Below, one piece after another: positions 31,216-40,853 of a stretch of DNA of 64,000 nucleotides (positions are counted from its first letter, which is position 1; the number at the start of each line of letters is the position of its first letter). The translations under genes and the position numbers were made by a program. Below the pieces are notes generated by a model that saw only the letters and a program-made list of their open reading frames with translations, did not search any database and was not told the DNA's origin. This stretch comes from Bacteroides acidifaciens. Its GTDB lineage: Bacteria > Bacteroidota > Bacteroidia > Bacteroidales > Bacteroidaceae. The stretch is from the NCBI RefSeq assembly GCF_903181435.1, contig NZ_CAEUHO010000001.1, positions 2,855,889-2,919,888 on the forward strand, written 5' to 3'.

Positions 31216-33117
31216 ATGAGAAAAATTACAATCTATCTATTGTGCCTGTTCCTGTCAGTGCCTATGATGACAATGACGGCACAGCCCGGTTATAACTACT
31301 CTAAGTTACAGCGGGAAAAACTGAACCGTGGCGTAATTGCTATCCGTGAAAACCCTTCGGAAGTAGTCGTTTCATGGAGATACCTGTCTTCCGACCCGAT
31401 AAAGAGCGGATTCAATGTGTATAGGGACGGGAAGAAAATAACAGATACGCCTGTCACGGTGAGCACGATGTTTCGCGACAAGAACAGTAGCCGGAAAGCG
31501 GCTGTTTACGAAGTACGCCCTGTGGTAAAAGGAAAGGAGACGCATCATATTGACGGCAAATATACGCTTCCGGCGGACGCACCGCTCGGATATCTGGATA
31601 TTCCTTTGCAAAAGCCGGAAGACGGGACGACACCGGCGGGAGACACTTACTCTTACACTCCCAACGACGCTTCTATCGGCGACGTGGATGGTGACGGTGA
31701 ATACGAGATTATCCTGAAATGGGACCCGAGCAATTCACATGACAATTCGCACGATGGTTATACCGGTGAAGTATATATAGATTGTTACCGTCTCAACGGC
31801 GAACGTTTGTGGCGTATCAACTTAGGCAAGAATATACGTGCCGGAGCCCACTATACCCAATTTATGGTATATGACCTTGACGGTGACGGCAAAGCGGAAA
31901 TTGCGATGCGCACGTCAGACGGGACAATCGACGGAAAAGGGAAAATGATAGGAAATCCCGATGCGGATTATCGCGAAGCGGGCACTTTTGATAAAAAAAG
32001 AGACAGGCTCGTCAATCAAGGACGTATTTTGACAGGCAAGGAATACTTAACCGTATTCTCCGGTCTTACAGGGGAAGCGCTGCACACCGTTGATTATATT
32101 CCCGAACGCGGCAATCCGAAGGACTGGGGAGATAACCGTGCCAATCGCAGCGACCGTTTCCTGGCTTGCGTGGCTTATCTGGACGGGATTTATCCGAGTG
32201 TGGTGATGTGCCGCGGATATTATACCCGTACCGTACTGGCTGCTTTCGACTGGAACGGGAAAGAGCTGAAAAACCGTTGGGTATTCGACAGCAATAATCC
32301 CGGATGCGAAGATTACGCCGGACAGGGAAACCATAACTTGCGGGCAGGCGACGTGGACGGTGACGGATGCGATGAGATTATCTACGGTTCATGCGCCATC
32401 GACCACGACGGCAAAGGGCTTTACTCTACCAAAATGGGGCACGGAGACGCCATTCACCTGACGCATTTCGACCCTTCACGCAAAGGTCTGCAAGTGTGGG
32501 ACTGCCACGAGAACAAACGGGATGGAAGCACATACAGGGATGCGGCAACCGGAGAAATATTGCTGCAAATAAAGAGTAACACCGATGTAGGGCGTTGCAT
32601 GGCGGCTGACATCGACCCGACGCATCCGGGCGTAGAAATGTGGTCGGGAGATTCGCAAGGAATCCGGAATGTAAAAGGAGAAATCATTGCTCCTAGAATG
32701 AGAAATATGCCGATGAATATGGCAGTATGGTGGGATGGAGACTTGCTGCGTGAGATGCTGGATAAAAACGTTATCACCAAATATGACTGGGAAAACAAGA
32801 AGTTTGTCCAGCTTGCCAAATTCGAAGGAGCCCTTTCCAACAATGGAACCAAGGCAAACCCGTGCCTGCAAGGGGATATTATAGGCGACTGGCGGGAAGA
32901 AGTATTACTCCGTTCCGAGGACAACACTTCACTACGGTTGTATGTATCGACTATCCCGACCGAATACCGGTTCCACACTTTCCTTGAAGAACCGATATAC
33001 CGAATCAGTATCGCTACCCAAAACGTAGGTTACAACCAGCCGACGCAGCCCGGATTCTATTTCGGTGCGGAGCTGATAAAAAAGAAAGGTACTTTCAGAG
33101 GTTATCAGTTCAAATAA
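31216..33117 (+). CDS. PL11 rhamnogalacturonan-I lyase (copy 1)
   Basis: PL11 enzymes are eight-bladed beta-propeller lyases that cleave RG-I by beta-elimination and need Ca2+. 633 residues; signal peptide ending MTMTAQ. Visible features: N-terminal WRYLSSDP fibronectin-like region, then Ca-binding loops GDVDGDGEYEI, YDLDGDGKAEI and GDVDGDGCDEI, the HDNSHDGYTG loop, and the IGDWREEVLLRS strand near the C-terminus. Compared with the copy at 61.7 kb it has an extra loop EAGTFDKKRDRLVN after DADYR. Secreted, no lipobox. Divergent from the GH28/PL9 operon. Confidence 0.94.
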   Translation: MRKITIYLLCLFLSVPMMTMTAQPGYNYSKLQREKLNRGVIAIRENPSEVVVSWRYLSSDPIKSGFNVYRDGKKITDTPVTVSTMFRDKNSSRKAAVYEVRPVVKGKETHHIDGKYTLPADAPLGYLDIPLQKPEDGTTPAGDTYSYTPNDASIGDVDGDGEYEIILKWDPSNSHDNSHDGYTGEVYIDCYRLNGERLWRINLGKNIRAGAHYTQFMVYDLDGDGKAEIAMRTSDGTIDGKGKMIGNPDADYREAGTFDKKRDRLVNQGRILTGKEYLTVFSGLTGEALHTVDYIPERGNPKDWGDNRANRSDRFLACVAYLDGIYPSVVMCRGYYTRTVLAAFDWNGKELKNRWVFDSNNPGCEDYAGQGNHNLRAGDVDGDGCDEIIYGSCAIDHDGKGLYSTKMGHGDAIHLTHFDPSRKGLQVWDCHENKRDGSTYRDAATGEILLQIKSNTDVGRCMAADIDPTHPGVEMWSGDSQGIRNVKGEIIAPRMRNMPMNMAVWWDGDLLREMLDKNVITKYDWENKKFVQLAKFEGALSNNGTKANPCLQGDIIGDWREEVLLRSEDNTSLRLYVSTIPTEYRFHTFLEEPIYRISIATQNVGYNQPTQPGFYFGAELIKKKGTFRGYQFK

Positions 33118-33178
33118 GTAACACATCAAATTAGTATCGTGTTACAAAGTATTAGCACAAACCACGAATACACATCTC

Positions 33179-33217
33179 TTGCCCTTGGTATATCTACTAT
33201 ACAAAGGGCAAATTTGT
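33179..33217 (+). terminator. Terminator of PL11 copy 1
   Basis: TTGCCCTT (33179-33186) pairs with AAGGGCAA (33204-33211). The trailing TTTG (33213-33216) also serves as the -33 element of the next promoter. Confidence 0.65.
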
Positions 33218-33245
33218 TTAAAATCCGAAGAAATAACTATCTTTG
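33213..33245 (+). promoter_or_regulatory. Canonical Bacteroides promoter of the first HTCS gene
   Basis: TTTG (33213-33216), 21 bp, TATCTTTG (33238-33245), then the ATG at 33273. Its position rules out the TTG codon at 33243 as a start. Confidence 0.8.
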
Positions 33246-33272
33246 CCTGCATATAACACATATAAATCCACT

Positions 33273-36200
33273 ATGAAAAAGAATACATGGCTTATATTCT
33301 CGCTTTTATTTCTTTATCTGTATCCACTGTCCGCTTCTGTCGAAATCCGTTCGAACAAGCTGACTACCGGAGACGGGTTGGCTAATAATTCTATCCGCTA
33401 CATGATGCAGGATAGTAAAGGATTTATCTGGTTGGGGACTCTCAACGGATTAAGTTATTATGACGGTAACTCTTTCGTCAATATCTATCCGGACATCAAT
33501 AATCCGCTTTCCCTCGCCGACTCCCGCATCCGCAGCATGGAAGAAGACCCGAACGGCTTTATGTGGATTTCGACGATTTCCTCATTTATCAGTTGCTATG
33601 ATTTGCGTCACGGCTGTTTCGTTGACTTCACAGGCAAGGGGGAGTATAAGGAGAACTATTCCAAATTCATCATCGCTTCCGACAATTCCATCTGGTTATG
33701 GCACAATCAGAACGGATGCCGCCGAATCGTTTATCAGGATGGCAAATTTTCATCGCAAGCGTACAAAAAAGAATCGGGCACTCTGCCGTCCGACAGGGTA
33801 CAGTTCGTCCTGGAAAGTGCCAAAGGAGAAGTATGGATTGGTACAGACAAGGGACTGTTGAAGTATCACAACGGACAGATAGCCAACCTAGACCCGCAAG
33901 GACAAAAATGGGAACATATCAACTCGTATGACCAATATACCTGTATCATCACCAATAAGAATGAAATCTACCGTCACACTTATTCTGCGGACAAACTGGA
34001 AAAGGTAGCGTCACTGGCGGAAAGTTTCGATGATGCAAGCCACGTCACAGGCAGCTTCCTCTTACAAGACAAATGGGTATTGTTCACAGCCAACGGCAGC
34101 TATATATTGGATATCCCCACCGGAAAACTAAGCCGCTATTCCGAACTGAACATCAAGAACGGTGCCGTCACCCGCGACAACAAGAAAAACGTATGGGTAC
34201 ACAACTATACCGGAGATATCTGGTATGTCAACATAACCACGGGGGAAATCAAACCTTTCCGGTTCCTTTCTTCCAAACATATCGGGTACATTGACGTGGA
34301 ACGTTACAGCATCGTGCATGACTCACGGGATATTCTTTGGATATCGACTTACGGCAACGGACTTTATGCTTATGAGTTATCGACCGGCAATTTGCAGCAC
34401 TTCACCTTTGAAGTCAACCAGTCCAGCCATATCAACTCCAATTATCTCCAGTTTGTAATGGAAGACCGTTCCGGCGGCATTTGGGTAAGCTCCGAGTTTT
34501 CGGGATTATCCCATCTGGAGATTCTGAACAAAGGCACGCAACGCCTTCACCCCAGCGGTGAAAACAGTTCCGACCGCTCCAATACCATCCGTATGCTCTT
34601 CCAGGCTCAAAACGGTAGTATCTACATGGCAAACCGCATGGGCAGCCTCTACGAATACAACCCTACCCTGACCAAGATAATCCGGCAGGAAGACTTCACA
34701 CACAATGTATATAGCATGAATGAGGACTCCGAAGGCAACCTGTGGTTGGGAATGAGAGGAATAGGACTCCGTATCGGCGCAAACAAGTGGTACAGGAACG
34801 ACAGTAAAAACCCTCATTCACTATCCAACGACCAGGTTTACTCTATCTATCGGGACAAAAAAGGGCGTATGTGGCTGGGGACTTTCGGCGGCGGACTGAA
34901 CCTGGCGGTAAAGACAGCCAATGGTTACGAGTTCAAGCATTTCTTGCAGGATAATTACGGCGAGAAGCGTATCCGCGTCATCGAAGAGGACAAGAACGGG
35001 CGCATGTGGGTAGGAACCAATAACGGTATCTACATCTTCCACCCCGATTCACTGATTGCTTCGCCCAAGAATTATGTGATATACAATCATGCCAACGGCA
35101 CATTTCCCAGCAACGAGATACGTTGCCTGATGAACGACGATAAAGGCAATATGTGGATTGGGACTTCCGGCGCCGGATTTGCGGTCTGCCGTCCGGAAGA
35201 CAATTATCAACATCTGACGTTCGACTGTTATGATATAAAAGACGGATTATCCAATGCCGTGGTGCAGTCTATTGTCCAGGACAAAGACAATAAGATGTGG
35301 ATTGCCACCGAATACGGAATCTCCCGCTTCACTCCGGCAACCAGACAAATCGAGAATCATTTCTTTTCCTCTTATACTTTAGGAAATGTATATAGCGAGA
35401 ACACTGCCTGCGTCAGCAACAACGGTTATCTGCTGTTCGGAACGAACTACGGGCTGGTGGTACTGGATGCCAACAAGATAGAGAACCTCGACAAACCTGC
35501 TTCCGTCATCTTCACCGGACTTCAAATCAACGGCGCGCATATGCTTCCGGGCGTAGAAGATTCGCCTTTGCAGGAAGCAATGCCTTATATCAACGAACTG
35601 AATCTGAAATATTATCAGAGTTCGTTCGTTATCTCTTTCTCCACTTTCAACTATCTCGACGGCATATCCAAATACTCTTACTGCCTTCCGCCCTACGATA
35701 CGGAATGGAGTTCGCCTTCCAGCCTGAACTTTGCCGGTTACCGGAACTTGCCACCGGGCAAATATGAACTTCACGTGAGAGCCTGTAATGCCGCCGGTAT
35801 TTGGGGAGAAGAAAATATCATGGAGATTGTGATAGCACCACCCTTCTGGAAGACCGGTTGGGCGTATCTGATTTATGCGATTCTGATTGCCATAGCAGGT
35901 TATTTCAGTTTCCGCATTATCCGGAACTTCAATGCCTTGCGCAACCGTATTGCCGTAGAGAAGCAGTTGACAGACTACAAGCTGGAATTCTTTACCAACA
36001 TTTCCCACGAATTCCGCACTCCGCTGACGCTGATTCAAGGTGCTTTGGAGAGAATCGTCAATATGGGGAATCATTCCAAGGATATGCAGCACTCGCTAAA
36101 GATTATGGACAAGAGCACGAAACGGATGTTGCGGCTTATCAACCAGCTACTGGAGTTTAGGAAGATGCAGAAAAACAAGCTCGCCCTTTCACTGGAAGAG

Positions 36201-37619
36201 ACGGATATTATCGCTTTCTGCTATGAAATATTCCTTAGTTTCAAAGACGTAAGCGAATCTAAAAACATGGATTTCCGTTTCGAGCCTTCACAGAACTCTT
36301 ATAAGATGCCTGTCGATAAGGGAAATCTCGACAAGGTGATTTATAACCTGCTCTCCAATGCCTTTAAATATACTCCTTCCAACGGCAAGATTGTATTCAA
36401 GGTAGACGTGCAGGAACAGAAGAAACAACTCTGCATCCAGGTGACAGACACAGGACTGGGCATTCCGAAAGAGAAACGTGCGGAACTGTTCAATCGTTTT
36501 ATGCAAAGCAGTTTCTCACACAGCAGTGTGGGCGTAGGTCTGCATCTGACCTACGGGCTGGTCAATATGCACAAAGGAACGATTTCTTATAATGAGAACG
36601 AAGGCGGCGGCTCTATCTTCACAGTCGAACTGCCAACCGATGCCGGTGTCTACGAAGAAAAGGATTTCCTTGTCCCCAACCAGCTATTGATTGAGGAAGA
36701 AGAACAACGCCACAAGGAACTTGCCACAGACGAAAAGGCGGACGAAAAGACAGGCGAAGAGCCGGCTACTCCTACTGAACCATTGAACAAGCGGAAAGTA
36801 TTAATCATTGAGGATGACAACGATGTCCGCGAGTTCTTGAAAGAGGAAATCGGACAGTATTTCGAAGTAGTGGCGGAAGCGGACGGTATCAGCGGATTCG
36901 AGCGTGCGCAGACTTATGATGCGGACTTGATTATCTGTGATGTATTGATGCCGGGCATGACCGGATTCGAAGTGACCAAGAAACTAAAGAACGAGTTTGC
37001 CACCAGCCACATCCCTATCATTCTGCTGACCGCCCTCAACATGGAAGAAAAGTATCTGGAAGGTATTGAATCCGGTGCGGACGCTTATATTACCAAGCCG
37101 TTCAGCATCTCTCTGCTACTGGCGAGAATCTCCAAACTGATAGAGCAACGGGACAAGCTACGCGAGAAATTCTCCAACGAGCCGGGAATGGTTCATGCGG
37201 CTATCTGTACGAACAACAAAGACAGCAAATTCCTTGCGAAGCTGAATGATATGCTGAACGAGCATATGGTAGAAACGGAATTTTCCGTAGATGACTATGC
37301 CAATCTTATGGGATTGGGACGTACCGTGTTTTATAAAAAAGTACGCGGTGTCACGGGATATTCGCCGAACGAATACCTGCGCGTCATCCGCATGAAGAAA
37401 GCTGCAGAGTTATTGTTGACCGAGGATTTGACCGTTTCCGAGATTTCGTACAAGGTAGGTATCAACGACCCTTATTATTTCAGCAAGTGTTTCAAGAACC
37501 AGTTCGGGATTGCTCCCTCTGTTTATCAGAAGAACGGTGGTAAAGCTCCGGCTTCTATTGATACATCGGACGATACGGAGCAATCTGCCAAGGAAGAGAG
37601 CAATGAAACGGATGCCTGA
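33273..37619 (+). CDS. Hybrid two-component system regulator (HTCS), copy 1
   Basis: 1448 residues. Order: signal/TM (1-22), two seven-bladed propellers built of Reg_prop repeats (many MWIGT/WLGT motifs, to about 760), Y_Y_Y domain, TM at about 863-880, HisKA with H912 (NISHEFRTP), HATPase (VIYNLLSNAFKYTP; GTDTGLGIPKE-like loop), REC with phospho-acceptor D1223 (CDVLMPG) and AraC-type DNA-binding domain (about 1330-1425). HTCS proteins bind oligosaccharides in the periplasm and activate CAZyme genes. Flanked by PL11 and GH2; a close paralogue lies at 55.5 kb. Confidence 0.96.
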   Translation: MKKNTWLIFSLLFLYLYPLSASVEIRSNKLTTGDGLANNSIRYMMQDSKGFIWLGTLNGLSYYDGNSFVNIYPDINNPLSLADSRIRSMEEDPNGFMWISTISSFISCYDLRHGCFVDFTGKGEYKENYSKFIIASDNSIWLWHNQNGCRRIVYQDGKFSSQAYKKESGTLPSDRVQFVLESAKGEVWIGTDKGLLKYHNGQIANLDPQGQKWEHINSYDQYTCIITNKNEIYRHTYSADKLEKVASLAESFDDASHVTGSFLLQDKWVLFTANGSYILDIPTGKLSRYSELNIKNGAVTRDNKKNVWVHNYTGDIWYVNITTGEIKPFRFLSSKHIGYIDVERYSIVHDSRDILWISTYGNGLYAYELSTGNLQHFTFEVNQSSHINSNYLQFVMEDRSGGIWVSSEFSGLSHLEILNKGTQRLHPSGENSSDRSNTIRMLFQAQNGSIYMANRMGSLYEYNPTLTKIIRQEDFTHNVYSMNEDSEGNLWLGMRGIGLRIGANKWYRNDSKNPHSLSNDQVYSIYRDKKGRMWLGTFGGGLNLAVKTANGYEFKHFLQDNYGEKRIRVIEEDKNGRMWVGTNNGIYIFHPDSLIASPKNYVIYNHANGTFPSNEIRCLMNDDKGNMWIGTSGAGFAVCRPEDNYQHLTFDCYDIKDGLSNAVVQSIVQDKDNKMWIATEYGISRFTPATRQIENHFFSSYTLGNVYSENTACVSNNGYLLFGTNYGLVVLDANKIENLDKPASVIFTGLQINGAHMLPGVEDSPLQEAMPYINELNLKYYQSSFVISFSTFNYLDGISKYSYCLPPYDTEWSSPSSLNFAGYRNLPPGKYELHVRACNAAGIWGEENIMEIVIAPPFWKTGWAYLIYAILIAIAGYFSFRIIRNFNALRNRIAVEKQLTDYKLEFFTNISHEFRTPLTLIQGALERIVNMGNHSKDMQHSLKIMDKSTKRMLRLINQLLEFRKMQKNKLALSLEETDIIAFCYEIFLSFKDVSESKNMDFRFEPSQNSYKMPVDKGNLDKVIYNLLSNAFKYTPSNGKIVFKVDVQEQKKQLCIQVTDTGLGIPKEKRAELFNRFMQSSFSHSSVGVGLHLTYGLVNMHKGTISYNENEGGGSIFTVELPTDAGVYEEKDFLVPNQLLIEEEEQRHKELATDEKADEKTGEEPATPTEPLNKRKVLIIEDDNDVREFLKEEIGQYFEVVAEADGISGFERAQTYDADLIICDVLMPGMTGFEVTKKLKNEFATSHIPIILLTALNMEEKYLEGIESGADAYITKPFSISLLLARISKLIEQRDKLREKFSNEPGMVHAAICTNNKDSKFLAKLNDMLNEHMVETEFSVDDYANLMGLGRTVFYKKVRGVTGYSPNEYLRVIRMKKAAELLLTEDLTVSEISYKVGINDPYYFSKCFKNQFGIAPSVYQKNGGKAPASIDTSDDTEQSAKEESNETDA

Positions 37620-37653
37620 AAAAATACGCGATAACCGGCACATAATAGTATTT

Positions 37654-37677
37654 CATTCCCCTTTTCAACGGGGAATG
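37654..37677 (+). terminator. Hairpin after the first HTCS gene
   Basis: CATTCCCC (37654-37661) pairs with GGGGAATG (37670-37677), loop of 8. No T tract follows, so it is a weak terminator or part of the operator region. Confidence 0.4.
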
Positions 37678-37678
37678 T

Positions 37679-37708
37679 GTACTATTATCCGAAATTGTGT
37701 ACAAATAC
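37679..37708. promoter_or_regulatory. Putative HTCS operator upstream of GH2
   Basis: GTAC, 16 bp, GTAC, AAATAC. The same spacing is found at 41745-41774 upstream of susC. Downstream, 57-bp blocks of the two promoter regions (37742-37798 and 41807-41863) are about 74% identical and end in CTTCCTTTGCAG. Confidence 0.6.
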
Positions 37709-37787
37709 CCGTCCCGATTTTTTCAGCGGAAGATAAAAATTACATCCTTTCCGTACGGTAGTATAGGCGTATTTTCTTTCAATGTAC

Positions 37788-37795
37788 TTCCTTTG
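37788..37795 (+). promoter_or_regulatory. -7-like element of the GH2 promoter
   Basis: TTCCTTTG, one base off TAnnTTTG, 27 bp before the ATG. The susC promoter has the identical motif. Confidence 0.5.
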
Positions 37796-37822
37796 CAGCA
37801 GAACATTATTTAATTGATTATC

Positions 37823-40786
37823 ATGAAACACAAATTATCTCTTTTTGTATTTCTGCTGGCTGCACTGCCTTTCATCAACGGTCAGGCATCCGAACGCCAA
37901 AAATACAATTTCAATAGCGAATGGAAGTTACAGGTAGGAGACTTTCAAAAGGCTAAAGACGCTAAATTTGACGACAGTAAATGGAAACAAGTAACTTTGC
38001 CTCATGCCTTCAATGAAGATGAAGCATTCAAGCTTTCCATCGAACAACTGACGGATACGGTGGTGTGGTATCGTAAAAGTTTCCGGATACCGGGGCTGAA
38101 AAGTAACCAAAAGGTATTCATCGAATTCGAGGGAGTACGCCAGCGTGGAGACTTTTATCTGAACGGGCATAACCTGGGCAGACACGAAAACGGTGTAATG
38201 GCGGTAGGGTTCGACCTGACTCCGTATATCAAAGAAGGGGAAAATGTGATTGCCGTACGCACCGATAATAATTGGATGTACAGGGAAGAGGGTACAAACT
38301 CCAAATTCCAGTGGAACGACCGTAACTTCAATGCCAATTACGGTGGTATCCCCAAGAATGTATTCCTTTATGTGACTGATAATGTATATCAGACTCTTCC
38401 TTTATACAGCAATCTGAAAACGACAGGTGTATATGTATACGCCAAGGATATCGACGTGAAAGGACGCAAGGCGACGATTCATGCCGAGTCGGAAGTAAGA
38501 AATGACAGCAAGGCACCCCGGCAGTTCAGTTATCAAGTGACGGTACTTGATGCGGACGGCAAGCTAATGAAAACTTTTCAAGGGGATAAGGTGACTTTGA
38601 AAGCCGGAGAGACAAAGACGGTAAAAGCTTCCGCACCTGTCGGCGGACTTCATTTCTGGAGTTGGGGATACGGTTATCTGTACACGGTAAAAACAGCATT
38701 GAAAGATGAAAACAACCAAGTATTCGATGAAGTAAGTACCCGTACAGGATTCCGCAAGACACGCTTTGCCGAGGGTAAGATTTGGCTGAACGACCGTATT
38801 ATCCAAATGAAAGGATATGCGCAACGCACCAGCAACGAATGGCCGGCAGTAGGTTTGTCCGTACCTGCCTGGTTGAGCGATTACTCCAATGACTTGATGG
38901 TGAAAAGCAACGCGAATCTGGTTCGCTGGATGCACGTCACCCCATGGAAACAGGATGTGGAATCTTGCGACCGTGTGGGGTTGATACAGGCAATGCCTGC
39001 CGGAGACGCTGAAAAAGACCGTGAAGGACGCCAATGGGAACAACGGGTGGAACTGATGCGCGACGCGATTATCTACAACCGTAACAATCCGAGTATCCTG
39101 TTCTACGAATGTGGCAACAAGGCTATCAGTCGCGAGCACATGATAGAAATGAAGGCTGTCCGTGATAAGTATGACCCGTTCGGCGGACGTGCTATCGGTT
39201 CGCGCGAAATGCTGGACATTCGCGAAGCGGAATATGGCGGCGAGATGCTGTATATCAACAGAAGTGAGCATCACCCGATGTGGGCGACCGAATATTGCCG
39301 CGACGAAGGTCTGAGAAAATACTGGGACGAATACAGCTATCCTTTCCACAAGGAAGGTGACGGCCCGCTTTATAAAGGCAGACCGGCTACCGACTACAAC
39401 CGTAATCAGGACGAACTTGCCATTACCATGATAGCACGTTGGTATGATTACTGGCGCGAACGTCCCGGAACAGGCAACAGGGTCAGCTCCGGTGGTACTA
39501 AGATTATCTTCTCCGATACCAACACCCATTACCGGGGTGCGGAAAACTACCGCAGAAGCGGAGTGACGGACGCTATGCGCATCGAGAAAGACGCTTTTTT
39601 CGCACATCAGGTAATGTGGAACGGCTGGGTGGATACGGAAGCAGACCAGACATACATCATCGGTCACTGGAACTATCCTGGCAATACGGTAAAACCCGTA
39701 CATGTGGTATCTACCGGAGAAGAGGTGGAACTTTTCCTGAACGGTGAATCACTGGGTAAGGGCAAACGGCAATATAATTTCCTCTTCACTTTCGATAAAG
39801 TTCCCTTCAAACCGGGGAAACTGGAAGCTGTCAGCTATAACAAGGCAGGAAAAGAAATCAGCCGTTATGCAATCCATACAGCCGGTGAAGCTGCCAAATT
39901 AAAACTTACCGCTATCCAAAATCCCGAAGGATTCCATGCAGACGGTGCGGATATGGCATTGATACAGGTGGAAGTGGTGGATAAAGACGGAAGACGTTGC
40001 CCGCTGGATAACCGTACGGTTCAGTTCACGCTCGGCGGCAATGCCGAATGGCGCGGCGGTATTGCGCAAGGCGAAAACAATCATATCCTCGATACGAATC
40101 TTCCGGTAGAATGTGGCATCAACCGCGCACTCATCCGCAGTACGACCACTGCCGGAAAGGTGACTCTGACCGCACAAGCGGAAGGACTTCCCGCCGCTAC
40201 CCTCACTTTGGAAACAGTGCCCGTGAAAGTGACTGAAGGTTTAAGCGGTTATCTTCCTCAGACTACTTTGAAAGGCAGACTGGATAGAGGTGAAACGCCT
40301 TCTACCCCTTCCTATAAAGATAGTAAAAAGGGAGTACGCATCGTTTCGGCAAAAGCGGGAGCCAACAACCGAGATGCGGAAAAGAGCTTCGACGACATCG
40401 AACTGACCGAATGGAAAAATGACGGTAAACTCAGCACTGCATGGATTACCTATACACTGGAAAGGGAAGCCGAAATAGATGATATATGTATCAAGCTGCA
40501 AGGATGGCGCTCACGCAGTTATCCGCTGGAAGTGTACGCAGGAAATACTCTGATTTGGAGCGGTAACACGGAAAAGAGCCTGGGATATATTCATCTCGAT
40601 GTAGAAAAACCGGTACGCGCCAATACGATTACCATTCGTCTGAAAGGAAATACGAGTGATAAAGACGCTTTCGGACAGATAATCGAAGTGGAAGCCAAAG
40701 CTGCCAATAAAATGGAACTGGAAAAGAGCAGTAGCAGGAACCAGTTAAGAATCATCGAGGTAGAGTTTCTCGAAACTATCAGATAA
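37823..40786 (+). CDS. GH2-family protein with C-terminal discoidin-like domain
   Basis: 987 residues from ATG 37823; an upstream in-frame TTG is not a credible start. Signal peptide ends about FINGQA. Sugar-binding domain (WYRKSFRIPG, GVRQRGDFYLNG), immunoglobulin-like domain, TIM barrel (about 310-600), Ig-like/BIG domains and a C-terminal F5/8-type C domain (about 840-980). The GH2 nucleophile Glu is kept (E490, MWATEYC), but the acid/base Glu of the usual NE motif is replaced: the site reads GN432-K433. Activity is therefore uncertain, although the fold assignment is clear. Heads a probable operon with the SASA esterase. Confidence 0.9.
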   Translation: MKHKLSLFVFLLAALPFINGQASERQKYNFNSEWKLQVGDFQKAKDAKFDDSKWKQVTLPHAFNEDEAFKLSIEQLTDTVVWYRKSFRIPGLKSNQKVFIEFEGVRQRGDFYLNGHNLGRHENGVMAVGFDLTPYIKEGENVIAVRTDNNWMYREEGTNSKFQWNDRNFNANYGGIPKNVFLYVTDNVYQTLPLYSNLKTTGVYVYAKDIDVKGRKATIHAESEVRNDSKAPRQFSYQVTVLDADGKLMKTFQGDKVTLKAGETKTVKASAPVGGLHFWSWGYGYLYTVKTALKDENNQVFDEVSTRTGFRKTRFAEGKIWLNDRIIQMKGYAQRTSNEWPAVGLSVPAWLSDYSNDLMVKSNANLVRWMHVTPWKQDVESCDRVGLIQAMPAGDAEKDREGRQWEQRVELMRDAIIYNRNNPSILFYECGNKAISREHMIEMKAVRDKYDPFGGRAIGSREMLDIREAEYGGEMLYINRSEHHPMWATEYCRDEGLRKYWDEYSYPFHKEGDGPLYKGRPATDYNRNQDELAITMIARWYDYWRERPGTGNRVSSGGTKIIFSDTNTHYRGAENYRRSGVTDAMRIEKDAFFAHQVMWNGWVDTEADQTYIIGHWNYPGNTVKPVHVVSTGEEVELFLNGESLGKGKRQYNFLFTFDKVPFKPGKLEAVSYNKAGKEISRYAIHTAGEAAKLKLTAIQNPEGFHADGADMALIQVEVVDKDGRRCPLDNRTVQFTLGGNAEWRGGIAQGENNHILDTNLPVECGINRALIRSTTTAGKVTLTAQAEGLPAATLTLETVPVKVTEGLSGYLPQTTLKGRLDRGETPSTPSYKDSKKGVRIVSAKAGANNRDAEKSFDDIELTEWKNDGKLSTAWITYTLEREAEIDDICIKLQGWRSRSYPLEVYAGNTLIWSGNTEKSLGYIHLDVEKPVRANTITIRLKGNTSDKDAFGQIIEVEAKAANKMELEKSSSRNQLRIIEVEFLETIR

Positions 40787-40791
40787 ATCAG

Positions 40792-40829
40792 TTTTCAACA
40801 GGTATTAGTTTTTTCAACAGGTATTAGTT
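40792..40829 (+). repeat. Perfect tandem 19-bp repeat
   Basis: TTTTCAACAGGTATTAGTT occurs twice back to back (40792-40810, 40811-40829), with a degenerate third start. It fills the gap between the GH2 stop and the SASA gene and may be replication slippage in the ribosome-binding region. Confidence 0.85.
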
Positions 40830-40853
40830 TTTCCAACATATCATATTTCTATC

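Noticed and set aside
38564..39703. Long minus-strand frame of 379 codons inside GH2
   Set aside because: The opposite strand encodes a recognisable GH2 protein across the whole span; the antisense translation has no motif or start context.
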